Assembly (NCBI GenBank): GCA_021808445.1
Contig: JAKBBP010000005.1
Location: 1-64,000 of the forward strand
Source of the DNA: Pseudomonadota bacterium
Lineage (GTDB): Bacteria > Pseudomonadota > Gammaproteobacteria > Burkholderiales > Burkholderiaceae_C
Reading direction: 5' to 3'
DNA length: 64,000 nt
Position numbers and translations under genes: made by a program. The notes beneath the pieces were generated by a model. It was given only the letters and a program-made list of their open reading frames with translations, was not told where the DNA came from and did not search any database. Below are positions 39,010-48,903 of this stretch, piece after piece (the first letter of the stretch is position 1; each line of letters begins with the position of its first letter).

Positions 39010-40680
39010 TCAGTTGTCGATGGCCAGGCTCTGCACGACCTTGCCCGATGCGCTGAAGCTCACCTCGACATCCGCGCCGTCGCCGAAGCCCGCCGGAATC
39101 GCCAGGCCCACCGGAATGGTCAGCTGATTGCCCTCCAGCATGAACGTGGACGCCACGGTGGCGGTGGTGGGTCCCGTGGTCACCGACGACTGCTGGCTCC
39201 ACTGGTACACCCGCCCGGATGCGTTCAGCGCTCCGGCCGGCCCGCCGGAGCCGAAGTTCACCGTGTAGGCGTCCACGCTGCTCGGGCTGGTCAGCGTGCC
39301 CTCGATGGACACCACGGTCCCCGGCTGCAGGTTCGAGTCGTCGCCATGGTTGAAGGCGCGGTTGGAGGCCAGGGTCACGCTGATCGGGGTGGTGGAATCC
39401 TGCAACTGCCAGTTCAGCACGAACTGGGTGCCCGTGGAGTCGACGCTCTGCACGGTGCCCTGCATGTCCACCGTGCTGCCCACCGGCGGCGCCGAATCCA
39501 CGTTGACGGTCTGCGCGGCGATCACATTGCCCGAGGCGCTGGACACCTGTCCGGTGATGTCCACGTACACGCCGTTGCCCAGTTGATCGGCCGATCCCGC
39601 CAGGAAGCGGGCCGCCGATGCGTCCACCGGGGTCCCGCGCACCAGGAAACTGGACGAGCTCACGAATCCGGTGATCGTTCCGTGCAGCTCGAACACCGCG
39701 GGCTGGGTCGAGGAATAGCTGCCGAGCTGCTGCGCCTTCAGGGTGCCCTGGCCATCGGCCTGGCCGCTGACCACCACGTACTGGCCCTGCACGGGCGCCG
39801 GCTGCGAGCCCAGGGCCGAGAGGTCCACCGGGATGCCCGACACCATGCACCGGCTGCCCGTCAGGTCGTAGACCAGCCCGGACACCTGCACGCTGCCGGT
39901 GAAGCTGCCGGTGCCGACCACGCGCAGCACCCAGCTGGATTCGTTGTTCCAGGCATCGACCAGTTGACCGGGCGCGAGCGAGGCGCCGGCCGGCAGCAGC
40001 ACCTGGGTGTTGGGGCCCAGGGGAATGGGCGTGGCGCTGCTGTCCAGGCTCAGCGACGAGGCGCTGACGGCCGTGACCCTGCCGACCAGGCGGGTGACCG
40101 AGCTGTCGCCGGGAACCTGCTCGATCAGCGTGGCCCACAGGAAAGGCCCGTTGGTGTCCACCCCATAGGCGCCGTGCACCTCGACCCGGGTCGACCCGGA
40201 GGTGATGCTCGAAAGACCGGTGAGCCCCGAGTACAGGGTCTGCGGACCCCGCGACGCGTCCGAGTTGACCACCACGCGCATGCCGTTGACCGTCAGCCCG
40301 CCCGACACGGGATCGATGAACGCCACGCCCTGCAGTTCCGGCTGGACGGTGGCCGTGGTGGGCTGGTCGCTCGCGCCGAGGCTGAGGTTCATGCGCGCCC
40401 CGAGTTCCACGGCCTCGGAGGTGGTCTGCGCCGACTCGCTGGTGGAATTGGGCGCGTAGTAGGTGGGCGTGGCGCTGCTGTAGCTCTGCCCGTCGACGAT
40501 CACGCTGCCGAGTCCGATCACGGTGCCGAAGGCGATGCCGGTGCCCCCGGTTCCCACGCCCGAGCCGATGAGCGCCACGGCAGCGGCGCCTCCCCCGCAG
40601 GCGGCCAGCGCCACCACGCAGCACGCCGCGGCCGCGGCCAGCGCCGCCCGACGTAGTTTGTCCGACAGGGTAGGGCTCAC
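39010..40680 (-). CDS. DUF5666-type lipoprotein
   Basis: GTG start; lipobox-like VVALAACGGG; repeated OB-like DUF5666 segments (VDGQSYSS, GLVYDLTGSRCMVSGIPVDLSAL, LRGTPVDASAARF-type motifs). Confidence 0.7.
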   Translation of the reverse strand: MSPTLSDKLRRAALAAAAACCVVALAACGGGAAAVALIGSGVGTGGTGIAFGTVIGLGSVIVDGQSYSSATPTYYAPNSTSESAQTTSEAVELGARMNLSLGASDQPTTATVQPELQGVAFIDPVSGGLTVNGMRVVVNSDASRGPQTLYSGLTGLSSITSGSTRVEVHGAYGVDTNGPFLWATLIEQVPGDSSVTRLVGRVTAVSASSLSLDSSATPIPLGPNTQVLLPAGASLAPGQLVDAWNNESSWVLRVVGTGSFTGSVQVSGLVYDLTGSRCMVSGIPVDLSALGSQPAPVQGQYVVVSGQADGQGTLKAQQLGSYSSTQPAVFELHGTITGFVSSSSFLVRGTPVDASAARFLAGSADQLGNGVYVDITGQVSSASGNVIAAQTVNVDSAPPVGSTVDMQGTVQSVDSTGTQFVLNWQLQDSTTPISVTLASNRAFNHGDDSNLQPGTVVSIEGTLTSPSSVDAYTVNFGSGGPAGALNASGRVYQWSQQSSVTTGPTTATVASTFMLEGNQLTIPVGLAIPAGFGDGADVEVSFSASGKVVQSLAIDN

Positions 40681-41633
40681 GACGGATCCTCGGAAGATGG
40701 GGTTCGGGGCGTGGCCGCGCGCCGCTTCGCGGACGTGGCACGCCTTGCGCGCGGGGCCTCGGCCCCGGCGGCCGGGGCGGCCGGGGGCTCCTGCTCCTCG
40801 CTCCAGTAATAGGCGCCGAAACGCATGCGCCCGGTGGCGCCGGGCTGCGCGGCGTCCGATTCCAGGCAGCGGATGGCCTCGGCGATCATCGCCTCGCGCG
40901 CCCGCGCCCAGAGCTCGCGCGACAACTCGCCCAGGCGCTGCAGCGAAGCCTCGCTGAGCCCGTCGGCGAACACGCTCTGCTCCAGGCGCGGCGCCTCGCC
41001 CCCCAGGTTGCGCACGGCGGTCGACGCGTGGTCGGACAGGTTCATGCCGAAAAGCTCGAGCAGCTGAGCGGGCTCGCCCGAAGGCACGAACACGTCGTTG
41101 CGGGGAACCACGTACTCGACGCCCTTGCGCTGCGCCAGTTCCACCAGGCCGATGCGCACCATGTCCTGCAGCACGGTGAAGGGATGCACGTCGCTGGTGC
41201 AGGCGCGCACCAGCGCCTCGAAGGAAGGCGCCGGGCCCAGGCGGGGAATCGCCTTGGGGCGGCGCGCACGGTCGTGGTAGCCGGCCGACACCGCCCAGCG
41301 GGCGAGCACCTGCGAGCTGGTGGACATGGGCGCCTGCGCGCGGGCATGGGCGGCCGGATCGTTGCGCCACGCATGCACCTCCTTGCGGTGCACGCCGGAG
41401 ATCACGCTCAGGGCGGAGTCGGTATCGGTCGTGCCCCGGCTGGCCATCAGCTCCCGGGCCTGGCGCAGGAACACCTGCCGGAGCACCAGCACCGCCTGCT
41501 TGTAGTCGATGCCGGCGTCCAGCAGCAGCCGGCACAGGGGCTCCTGCACGCGCACCCAGGCCTCCAGCGTCTCCTGCGCGGGTTGCGGCCTGGCTGGCGA
41601 ACTCGAGGGCAAAGGCGTGGTGGAACGTCCCAT
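40677..41633 (-). CDS. DUF6502-like protein (possible regulator)
   Basis: 318 aa: LCRLLLDAGIDYKQAVLVLRQVFLRQARELM...SVISGVHRKEVHAWR...HPFTVLQDMVRIGLVE. Overlaps the DUF5666 gene by 4 bp. Confidence 0.65.
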   Translation of the reverse strand: MGRSTTPLPSSSPARPQPAQETLEAWVRVQEPLCRLLLDAGIDYKQAVLVLRQVFLRQARELMASRGTTDTDSALSVISGVHRKEVHAWRNDPAAHARAQAPMSTSSQVLARWAVSAGYHDRARRPKAIPRLGPAPSFEALVRACTSDVHPFTVLQDMVRIGLVELAQRKGVEYVVPRNDVFVPSGEPAQLLELFGMNLSDHASTAVRNLGGEAPRLEQSVFADGLSEASLQRLGELSRELWARAREAMIAEAIRCLESDAAQPGATGRMRFGAYYWSEEQEPPAAPAAGAEAPRARRATSAKRRAATPRTPSSEDPS

Positions 41634-41801
41634 GGCATTGCTGCAGGCGCGGCCGAAGCTGCCGTCACGGCATCGATTCTAACGCAAAAGCCATTGACTG
41701 GGAAATTTTCCCATTTATGATTGCATGCAGGAAGCAGCCCACCAGGCCGACCTGCCCCCAGGCGGCCTCGCCCCGCGCAAGCGATCACCAGGAGCATCAC
41801 C

Positions 41802-43535
41802 ATGCACAAGCGAATTTCCTCCCGTCCTCTGCGTTTTGCGATGCTGCCCGCGGCAGCGGCGGTCGCGCTGGCCCTGAGCGCCTGCGGCGGCGGCGGTGGC
41901 GGGGGATCCGGCCCCGGAGGGGTTTCGCTCAGCGGCGCGGCCATCGACGCCCCGCTGCCCGGTGCCGCCATCACCATCACCTCGGGAGCTCCGCTGGCCG
42001 ACGGCGGAACGACCATCGGCACGGCCACGGCCAACTCGCAGGGCTCCTTCACCCTCAGCGTGACCCTGCCCAGCGGCAGCGTGCCCATCTTCGCGAATGC
42101 CGCCGCGGTGGGCGGCAGCGCCGGCTCCACCTCGGTGGAGCTCAGCAGCTACCTCGGCCAGTCCGACGTGCTGGCCAGCGTAGGCACCCTGAGTACCATC
42201 AACCTGCCCGATCTGGACATCAGCCCGGTGAGCACTGCGGCGCTGGCGGTGTACGCGCAGACCCATGGCGGCAGCTACTCCACGCTGGGCCCGGCCACCT
42301 ACGCCAGCACCATCGCCACCTACCGCAACGACATCCTGGCCATCGCCGCCGCCGTGAAGGCCGTGGGCGACAACTACTGCACGCCGCAGGCCAGCGTCAG
42401 CTCGACCACGGACCTGGCACGCCTGATCGCCTCCAGCGCCACGCTGAGCTCCAGCGCCAGCGCGTCCACCACGCTGGCCACGGCCGCCGCCGTGCTCGGC
42501 GGCTCCTGCGCACAGGCGCTTCCGGCGCTGCAGGTGGCCATCCTGGCCGACCCCGACTTCGCCCCCGAACTCGACCTGGGCGACGTGATCGACGCGAATG
42601 TGCAAAGCGTGGTCCCTGGCAACTACCAGTTGCAGGCCCTGGTGGCGGAAACTCCGGTGAACTGGGACGTCAACACTGGAACCGGCTCGGTGAACACCCC
42701 CGGGACGCCCAACCCTGCCGAGGTGGTGGTCGATCCCAGCGTCACCATCGACGCATCGGGCAATGTCAGCTCCAGCGACTCCATGGTCTCGGGCACCCTG
42801 GTGGGCAATCTGCTGACCCTGAACCTCAAGGACAGTGCCGGCCACTCCTACCTGGTGCGCGCCAAGATCGCCTCCCTGCCCAGCAATCTGTCCAGCCAGC
42901 AGGCCTATGTGGTCCAGGGCGGGGCCGTCAACACCAGCAGCCAGCTGCTGGCCAGCTTCTCCGCCGCGCTGGCGCCGGCCACCGCGGTTCCGGTCTGGAA
43001 CGGCTTCACGCCGCACGCCACGGAGGACGGCGGCGCGAGCTGCGCCAGCGGCCAGTACCCCTTGCGCTTCGATCTCGACGGACTGTCGTCCGGAGGGCAT
43101 TCGGATTCGGTGGGCAGCCTGGGCGCCTGCGTGACCCCCAGCAGCAGCGGCTGGTCCATGAGCCTGGCCAAATTCAGCGCGATCTCCGGCGACGACGGCG
43201 AGGGGCACAGCTTCACCATGCCCCTGGTCGACACCCTGACCCAGGGCACCGGCACCACCCCGAGCACCACCATCACCTGGAGCGAGGCGGCCAGTCCGGC
43301 GGCTCCCTTCATCCTGGAGGCTCCGGACCTGAACCTGACGGTGAGCAACAGCGCCACGTCGACCTCGACCAACTACTCCGGCAACGCCTACTACGTGATG
43401 GGAACCCATGCCGTGGTGGTGTCCTCCAGCAGCGGCTCCAACGTGGTGCTCAACCTGCAGGACCATTTCATGACCCAGTTGTCCGAGTCCAGCCACAACG
43501 ACGGTGGTGACGGCTCGCAGCAAGGCGACCATTGA
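41802..43535 (+). CDS. Hypothetical Gly-rich-linker lipoprotein
   Basis: Signal plus lipobox LALSACGGGGGGGSGPGG; carboxypeptidase-like start (GAAIDAPLPGAAITITS...G). No other family recognised. Confidence 0.7.
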   Translation: MHKRISSRPLRFAMLPAAAAVALALSACGGGGGGGSGPGGVSLSGAAIDAPLPGAAITITSGAPLADGGTTIGTATANSQGSFTLSVTLPSGSVPIFANAAAVGGSAGSTSVELSSYLGQSDVLASVGTLSTINLPDLDISPVSTAALAVYAQTHGGSYSTLGPATYASTIATYRNDILAIAAAVKAVGDNYCTPQASVSSTTDLARLIASSATLSSSASASTTLATAAAVLGGSCAQALPALQVAILADPDFAPELDLGDVIDANVQSVVPGNYQLQALVAETPVNWDVNTGTGSVNTPGTPNPAEVVVDPSVTIDASGNVSSSDSMVSGTLVGNLLTLNLKDSAGHSYLVRAKIASLPSNLSSQQAYVVQGGAVNTSSQLLASFSAALAPATAVPVWNGFTPHATEDGGASCASGQYPLRFDLDGLSSGGHSDSVGSLGACVTPSSSGWSMSLAKFSAISGDDGEGHSFTMPLVDTLTQGTGTTPSTTITWSEAASPAAPFILEAPDLNLTVSNSATSTSTNYSGNAYYVMGTHAVVVSSSSGSNVVLNLQDHFMTQLSESSHNDGGDGSQQGDH

Positions 43536-44368
43536 TGACCGCCTCGGTCGCCGCGACCGCTGCGCCGCCACGCCGCCGGGCCCTGCGCCCGGCGCGTGGC
43601 GCGCAACGGCAACTGCTGGATGAGCTGCGCCACGCGGCGCATCGGGGCCAGTTGCGCCTGGCCTACCAGCCCATCCACAGCCTGCGCGGCACCGACACCC
43701 CCGGCTTCGAGGCCCTGCTGCGCTGGAACCATCCCCGGTTCGGCGAGGTCGCCCCCGAGCGCTTCATCCCCCTGGCCGAGCACAGCGGCCTGATCCTGGA
43801 GATCGGGGACTGGGTGCTGCGCAGCGCAGCGGCCGAATGCAAACGCCTGCGGGCCTGCAGCGGCCGCGCCGTGCGCGTGGGGGTGAACGTCTCGCCGCTG
43901 CAACTGGGCTCGCGCGCGACCATGCAACTGTGGCTGCACTACCTGCAGGACCTGGGCTTGCCTGCGGATGCGCTCACGGTGGAAATCACCGAACAGGTCA
44001 TGCTGCGCCACCCCGAGGCGGTGGCCGGGCAGCTGCGCCTGCTGGCCGATGCCGGCGTGCGCATCGCGCTGGACGACTTCGGCGTGGGCTATTCCAACCT
44101 GGCCATGCTGGGCCAGCTTCCGGTGCACGCCCTCAAGCTCGACCGCTCGCTCACCCAGGGCCTGGTGGCCAGCGAGCGCCATCGCACCATTGCCGGCTCC
44201 ATCGTCGGCATGGCCCATCGCCTGCGCATGCAGGTGGTCGCCGAGGGGGTGGAGCAGACCACCCAAGCCGCCATCACCCACGAACTGGGCTGCGACTTCG
44301 GACAGGGCTGGTGGTACGGCAGGCCGCTGAGCGCGGCGCAGGCGCGCCAATGGTTGCATGCCGCCTGA
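43532..44368 (+). CDS. Stand-alone EAL domain protein (putative c-di-GMP phosphodiesterase)
   Basis: GFEALLRWNHP (EAL), VNVSPLQL, EITEQV, ALDDFGVGYSNLAML, LKLDRS, VVAEGVEQ, GCDFGQGWWYGRP; overlaps the lipoprotein gene by 4 bp. Confidence 0.9.
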   Translation: MMTASVAATAAPPRRRALRPARGAQRQLLDELRHAAHRGQLRLAYQPIHSLRGTDTPGFEALLRWNHPRFGEVAPERFIPLAEHSGLILEIGDWVLRSAAAECKRLRACSGRAVRVGVNVSPLQLGSRATMQLWLHYLQDLGLPADALTVEITEQVMLRHPEAVAGQLRLLADAGVRIALDDFGVGYSNLAMLGQLPVHALKLDRSLTQGLVASERHRTIAGSIVGMAHRLRMQVVAEGVEQTTQAAITHELGCDFGQGWWYGRPLSAAQARQWLHAA

Positions 44369-44453
44369 GCGGCCAGGCGCGGGGCGGGATGCGCGATCGT
44401 GTAAGCTACCCCCAGTATCCGACGCGGGAAGGGCCGCAACTTCGGGGGAGACC

Positions 44454-44963
44454 ATGCGCACCGGCAGGTACAAGACGTTTGTCCGTGGAGCGGCCAGCTT
44501 CATGCTGATCGGCATCTGCGGTGCGGCACTCGCGCAGAACATGCCCATGCCCATGCCCATGCAGGCGGGCGCGATGTCGCCGCCGGCCGCCGGCGATGCC
44601 CGTGCGCAAGTGCACTTTCCTCCGGAACTCCGGCGCGAGGTGCTGGCGACCATGCGCATGCATCTGCAGGGGCTGGCCGAGATCCAGCAGGCCATGAGCC
44701 AGGGGCGCTACGACGACGCCGCACGCCTGGCCTCGATGACCCTGGGCATGTCGTCCATGCACGGTGACCAGGCCCGGCAGGAAGCGCGCTACATGCCGCC
44801 CGGCATGCGCGAGCTGGGCGCTCGCCTGCACATGCAGGCCGGCGAGTTCATCCTGGCGGCCCAGGACGCCACCGCCACCGGCGACCACCACAAGCCGCAG
44901 AGGATCTTCGGGCACATGATGCAGACCTGCGTGGCCTGCCACGCGGCCTACAGGCTGCAATAG
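44454..44963 (+). CDS. Cytochrome c'-like periplasmic c-type cytochrome
   Basis: Signal peptide, Met-rich NMPMPMPMQAG, C-terminal QTCVACHAAYRLQ (single C-terminal CXXCH as in cytochrome c'). Confidence 0.65.
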   Translation: MRTGRYKTFVRGAASFMLIGICGAALAQNMPMPMPMQAGAMSPPAAGDARAQVHFPPELRREVLATMRMHLQGLAEIQQAMSQGRYDDAARLASMTLGMSSMHGDQARQEARYMPPGMRELGARLHMQAGEFILAAQDATATGDHHKPQRIFGHMMQTCVACHAAYRLQ

Positions 44964-45104
44964 CCCTCGACCCCAGGGGACCGCCATCCCGCGTGCGCGT
45001 TCGCCGGGGGCGGGACCGGCAGCGCGCAATCCCGCATGGGTTTGCAGCTACGCTCGTGGCAACATGGCATCTTGCGCGGCCGCCCGGGCGCGCCTGCCGA
45101 CACC

Positions 45105-46739
45105 ATGCCTTTGCGACGAATCCGCCTCGCCGAGCGCGCCGCGCCGATCCGCTATGCGGCGGCGAGCGCAATCTTCCTCGCAGCCCTCGCGCTGCGTTTC
45201 GCAGCTCTGCCCGTCGACCAACACGCCGGATTTTTCACGTTCTATCCGGCGGTTGTGCTTGTTTTCTATCTATGTGGGACGGGGCCGGGCTTGTGGGCGC
45301 TTGTGCTGAGCGCGGTGAGCGGCCTGTACATCTTCTATCCCCCCTACTGGTCCTGGAGCCTGACGCCCACGTCCGCGCTGGTTGCGCTGTCCTTCGTGGG
45401 ATCCTCGCTGGTGATCGCCGTGGTCATGCGCAGCTGGCAGAATGACAACCGCCGGCTGGGCGAGGCGCTGGCCCGGGTGCAGTTGAGCGACGCGCGCTGG
45501 CGAGCCATGGTCAACGACCAGAGCGACGTGGTGCTGCGCTTCGATGAACAGGGCCGCGTGCTGTTCGCCAACGACACGGCGCAGCGCCTGTTCGGCGAGG
45601 CGGCCCAGCCGGGGCGTGCGGGGAGCTGGCGGCAGGTGGTGCACCCGGAGGATCTCCCTGGGGTGCTGGAACGCCTGGCGGCCTTGAGCCCGGCCAGGCC
45701 CAGCGTGCGCTTCGACTGTCGCGTGCTCGACGTGGACGGCGAGGTGCACTGGATCGACTTCGTCGACCATGCCTTTCACGACCCGGCGCAACGCCTGCTG
45801 GAAGTGCAGAGCGTGGGGCGCGACGTCAGCGAGCTGACCGAGGCACGCCAGGTGCTCGAGGGCGTGGTGCGCGAGCAGCATGCGATGCTGCACAGCGACC
45901 TGCTGGGCATCATCAAGATCCGCAAGCGTGAGACGGTCTGGGCCAACTCGGCCTTCGAGCGCATGTTCGGCTACGAAGCCGGCGAGCTGCTGGGCAAGTC
46001 CTCGCGCATCCTGTATCCCGACGCCGCCTCCTACATGGCCCTGGGGCGCGAGGCCTACCAGGTGCTGCAATCGGGAGGCACCTATCGCGCCCAGGCGCGC
46101 ATGGTGAAGAAGTCGGGTGAAACGATCTGGGTGGACATCAGCGGCACCATGCTTGCGGCCGAGCGTGACGAATCCCTGTGGATGATGCTGGACATCACCG
46201 CTTTGAAAATCCGCGAGCAGCGTATCGAGGCGCTGGCCTACCACGACGTCCTGACGGGCCTGCCCAACCGCGCGCTGCTGCTGCAATTGCTCGAGCGCGA
46301 GCTGGCTGCCCGGCGGCGCCTGGACAACGAACTGGCCGTGTGTTTCATCGACCTGGACAAGTTCAAGCCCATCAACGATGCCCACGGCCACGACATCGGC
46401 GACCAGGTGCTCACGGTGGTGGCCGAACGCCTGCAGGAAAGCGTGCGGGGCAACGACATCGTGGCGCGCCTGGGCGGCGACGAATTCGTGGTGGTTCTCA
46501 CCCACCTGCCCGACGCGATGGTCGTGCGCGATACCCTGCAGCGCATGCTCGATCGCCTGCGCGCGCCGATCGCCCTGGCGAACGGCGCGGTCGCCTGCGT
46601 GTCGGCCAGCGTCGGCATTGCCGTATGCCCCCGCGACGCCCAGAGCACCCAGGGACTCCTGCGTTGCGCCGACCAGGCGATGTACGAGGCCAAGGGGGCC
46701 GGGCGCGATCAGCTGCGGTTCTACGCGCAGGCGACCTGA
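45105..46739 (+). CDS. Diguanylate cyclase with N-terminal DUF4118-like membrane region and PAS domains
   Basis: N-terminal TM segments, PAS repeats, GGDEF domain YHDVLTGLPNRALL...RLGGDEFVVVL. Confidence 0.9.
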   Translation: MPLRRIRLAERAAPIRYAAASAIFLAALALRFAALPVDQHAGFFTFYPAVVLVFYLCGTGPGLWALVLSAVSGLYIFYPPYWSWSLTPTSALVALSFVGSSLVIAVVMRSWQNDNRRLGEALARVQLSDARWRAMVNDQSDVVLRFDEQGRVLFANDTAQRLFGEAAQPGRAGSWRQVVHPEDLPGVLERLAALSPARPSVRFDCRVLDVDGEVHWIDFVDHAFHDPAQRLLEVQSVGRDVSELTEARQVLEGVVREQHAMLHSDLLGIIKIRKRETVWANSAFERMFGYEAGELLGKSSRILYPDAASYMALGREAYQVLQSGGTYRAQARMVKKSGETIWVDISGTMLAAERDESLWMMLDITALKIREQRIEALAYHDVLTGLPNRALLLQLLERELAARRRLDNELAVCFIDLDKFKPINDAHGHDIGDQVLTVVAERLQESVRGNDIVARLGGDEFVVVLTHLPDAMVVRDTLQRMLDRLRAPIALANGAVACVSASVGIAVCPRDAQSTQGLLRCADQAMYEAKGAGRDQLRFYAQAT

Positions 46740-46769
46740 AGGGCCGGCGGGGCGCCGGCGAGGCGCCCT

Positions 46770-47147
46770 TCAGATCCCCGAGGAGCGCCCGGGCGGCGCC
46801 GACGCGCCCGGGGCCCGGGAATCGGCGGCCGGTTCCGACAGCGAGCGGCCCAGCGGAATGAAGTGCCAGGCAATGCCCAGCACCGCCACCGAGCGGGAGT
46901 CGCCCGCATCGAGGCGGTAGATGGAAAACACCCCGAAGTTGCTGCGCCGGGTGTCCGACAGCAGGTACGAGCGTGTCAGGCCGGGAAGCAGGCCGGCGAA
47001 AAAGCCCAGCGCGCCGGGGGCCTGCTCGATCTGCCTGCCGGCATAGCGCGCGAAATCCTCCAGCCCCGGATTGCCCATGGCCAGCACGGCCACGGCCAAG
47101 GCCACCACGACCAGCAGGCCCGATCGTCTGGATCCAGCGGATTTCAT
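46770..47147 (-). CDS. Small membrane protein, DUF4359-like
   Basis: MKSAGSRRSGLLVVVALAVAVLAMGNPGLEDFARYAGRQI...; adjacent to ggt. Confidence 0.5.
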   Translation of the reverse strand: MKSAGSRRSGLLVVVALAVAVLAMGNPGLEDFARYAGRQIEQAPGALGFFAGLLPGLTRSYLLSDTRRSNFGVFSIYRLDAGDSRSVAVLGIAWHFIPLGRSLSEPAADSRAPGASAPPGRSSGI

Positions 47148-47150
47148 GGC

Positions 47151-48788
47151 TCAGAAGCCAGCCGCGAGGCCATCGCGCCGGGAATCGCTGGCCGCCACGT
47201 AGCCGCGGTCCGCGTTGTCGTGTTCAAGGCGCCAGATGAACTGGCCCGAGCCGAAATCCATGTAGCTGTCCTCGATGGACTGGATGACATGGCCCCTTGC
47301 CACCAGCTCGCGCACGCAGCCGGGATCCAGCCCGGGCTCCACGTCGAGGCTGAAATCGCGGTTGACCTTCCAGCGCGGCGCGTCGCAGGCGGCCTGCGGC
47401 TGCTGGCCGTAGTCCAGCATGCGCACCAGGGTCTGCAGGTGCCCCTGCGGCTGCATGTCTCCGCCCATGACTCCGAAACTCATCACCGCCTGCCGGCTGC
47501 CCTGCACCTCGCGGCTCAGGAAGGCGGGGATGATGGTGTGGAAGGGCCGCTTGCCCGGCGCCACGACGTTGGGCGAGGCCGGATCCATCGAAAAGCCGTA
47601 GCCGCGGTTCTGCAGCGAGATCCCCAGCTCCGGAACCACCACGCCGGAGCCGAAGCCCATGTAGTTGGACTGGATGAAACTGATCATGCGCCCCTGCTCG
47701 TCGGCGGCGCTCAGGTAGATGGTCCCGCCGGCACGCGGCATGCCGAAGCGGAAGGTCGTCGCGCGCTTCGGATCGATCAGGGCCGCGCGGGACTTCAGGT
47801 AGGCGTCGTCGAGCATCTCGGCCGGGCTCAGCTCCATGGAGCGGGGATCGGCCACGTACCGGTACACGTCCGCGAAGGCCAGCTTCATGGCCTCGATCTG
47901 CAGGTGCTGGGATTGCACCCCGTCACGCGGCAGCGAGGCCAGGTCGAACTGGCCGAGGATGCCCAGCGCGATCAGCGCGGCGATGCCCTGCCCGTTGGGT
48001 CCGATCTCGTGCACCGTGTAGCCGCGGTAGTCCTTGGCGATGGGCTCGACCCATTGCGCCTGGTAGCCCCGGAGGTCCTCCAGGGTCATGGCGCCGCCAC
48101 CGTCGCGCGAGAAGGCGGCGATGCGCTCGGCGATCTCGCCTTCGTAGTAGCTGCGCGGCCCCTGCTCGGCCAGCATGCGCAGGCTGCGCGCGTGCCCGGG
48201 CAGGCGCAGGTGTTCCCCCACCTCCGGGGCTCGCCCGCGGGGCATGAAGGTCTGGGCGAAGCCGGGCTGCTCGTGGAGTTCGGACACCGCCGCCTGCCAC
48301 TTGCGGGCCACGATGGGGGAAACCGCGTAGCCGCGCTCGGCCACCTCGATGGCCGGGGCCAGGAGGTCGGCGAATGGAAGCGAGCCGAACCTTGCGTGCA
48401 GCGCCTCCCAGCCGGCGATGACTCCGGGCACCGTCACCGAGTCCCAGCCGCGTACGGGATGCCGGGCCAGCCCCCCCTGCTCGCCGTGGCGCTTGCGGAA
48501 ATAGTCCAGGCTCCAGGCGGCCGGCGCCGTGCCCGAGGCGTTCAGGCCGTGCAACTCCTTTCCGTCCCAGACCAGCGCGAAGGCGTCGCTGCCCAGTCCG
48601 CAGGACACGGGCTCGACGACCGTGATCACGGCGGCCGCCGCGACGGCCGCATCGATGGCGTTGCCGCCCTGCCACAGAACACGCAGTCCGGCCTGCGCGG
48701 CCAGCGGGTGAGAGGTGGATACCACGTTGCGGGCGAACACCGGCACGCGGGTGCTCGGATAGGGGTTTTGCCAGTCGAAGGAGCTCAT
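47151..48788 (-). CDS. ggt: Gamma-glutamyltransferase family protein
   Basis: VVSTSHPLAAQAGLRVLWQGGNAIDAAVAAAAVITVVEPVSCGLGSDAF...; catalytic Thr region ATTFRFGMPRAGGTIYLSAADEQG. Confidence 0.9.
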   Translation of the reverse strand: MSSFDWQNPYPSTRVPVFARNVVSTSHPLAAQAGLRVLWQGGNAIDAAVAAAAVITVVEPVSCGLGSDAFALVWDGKELHGLNASGTAPAAWSLDYFRKRHGEQGGLARHPVRGWDSVTVPGVIAGWEALHARFGSLPFADLLAPAIEVAERGYAVSPIVARKWQAAVSELHEQPGFAQTFMPRGRAPEVGEHLRLPGHARSLRMLAEQGPRSYYEGEIAERIAAFSRDGGGAMTLEDLRGYQAQWVEPIAKDYRGYTVHEIGPNGQGIAALIALGILGQFDLASLPRDGVQSQHLQIEAMKLAFADVYRYVADPRSMELSPAEMLDDAYLKSRAALIDPKRATTFRFGMPRAGGTIYLSAADEQGRMISFIQSNYMGFGSGVVVPELGISLQNRGYGFSMDPASPNVVAPGKRPFHTIIPAFLSREVQGSRQAVMSFGVMGGDMQPQGHLQTLVRMLDYGQQPQAACDAPRWKVNRDFSLDVEPGLDPGCVRELVARGHVIQSIEDSYMDFGSGQFIWRLEHDNADRGYVAASDSRRDGLAAGF

Positions 48789-48903
48789 GGGGCGCGCGGA
48801 TGGGGCTGGAGGCGGGATGGCGAGGGCTGTGCCCGCCGTCCCGGATGGCCGACGACCAAGCGACTGTCCTGACAGGACGCCAGCGCCTCGCGAAAAATCT
48901 TAC

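Noticed and set aside
46740-46769. GGGCCGGCGGGGCGCCGGCGAGGCGCCC as a bidirectional terminator between the GGDEF gene and the DUF4359-like gene
   Set aside because: Inverted GC repeats are present but there is no T tract on either strand. Indistinguishable from background GC structure.
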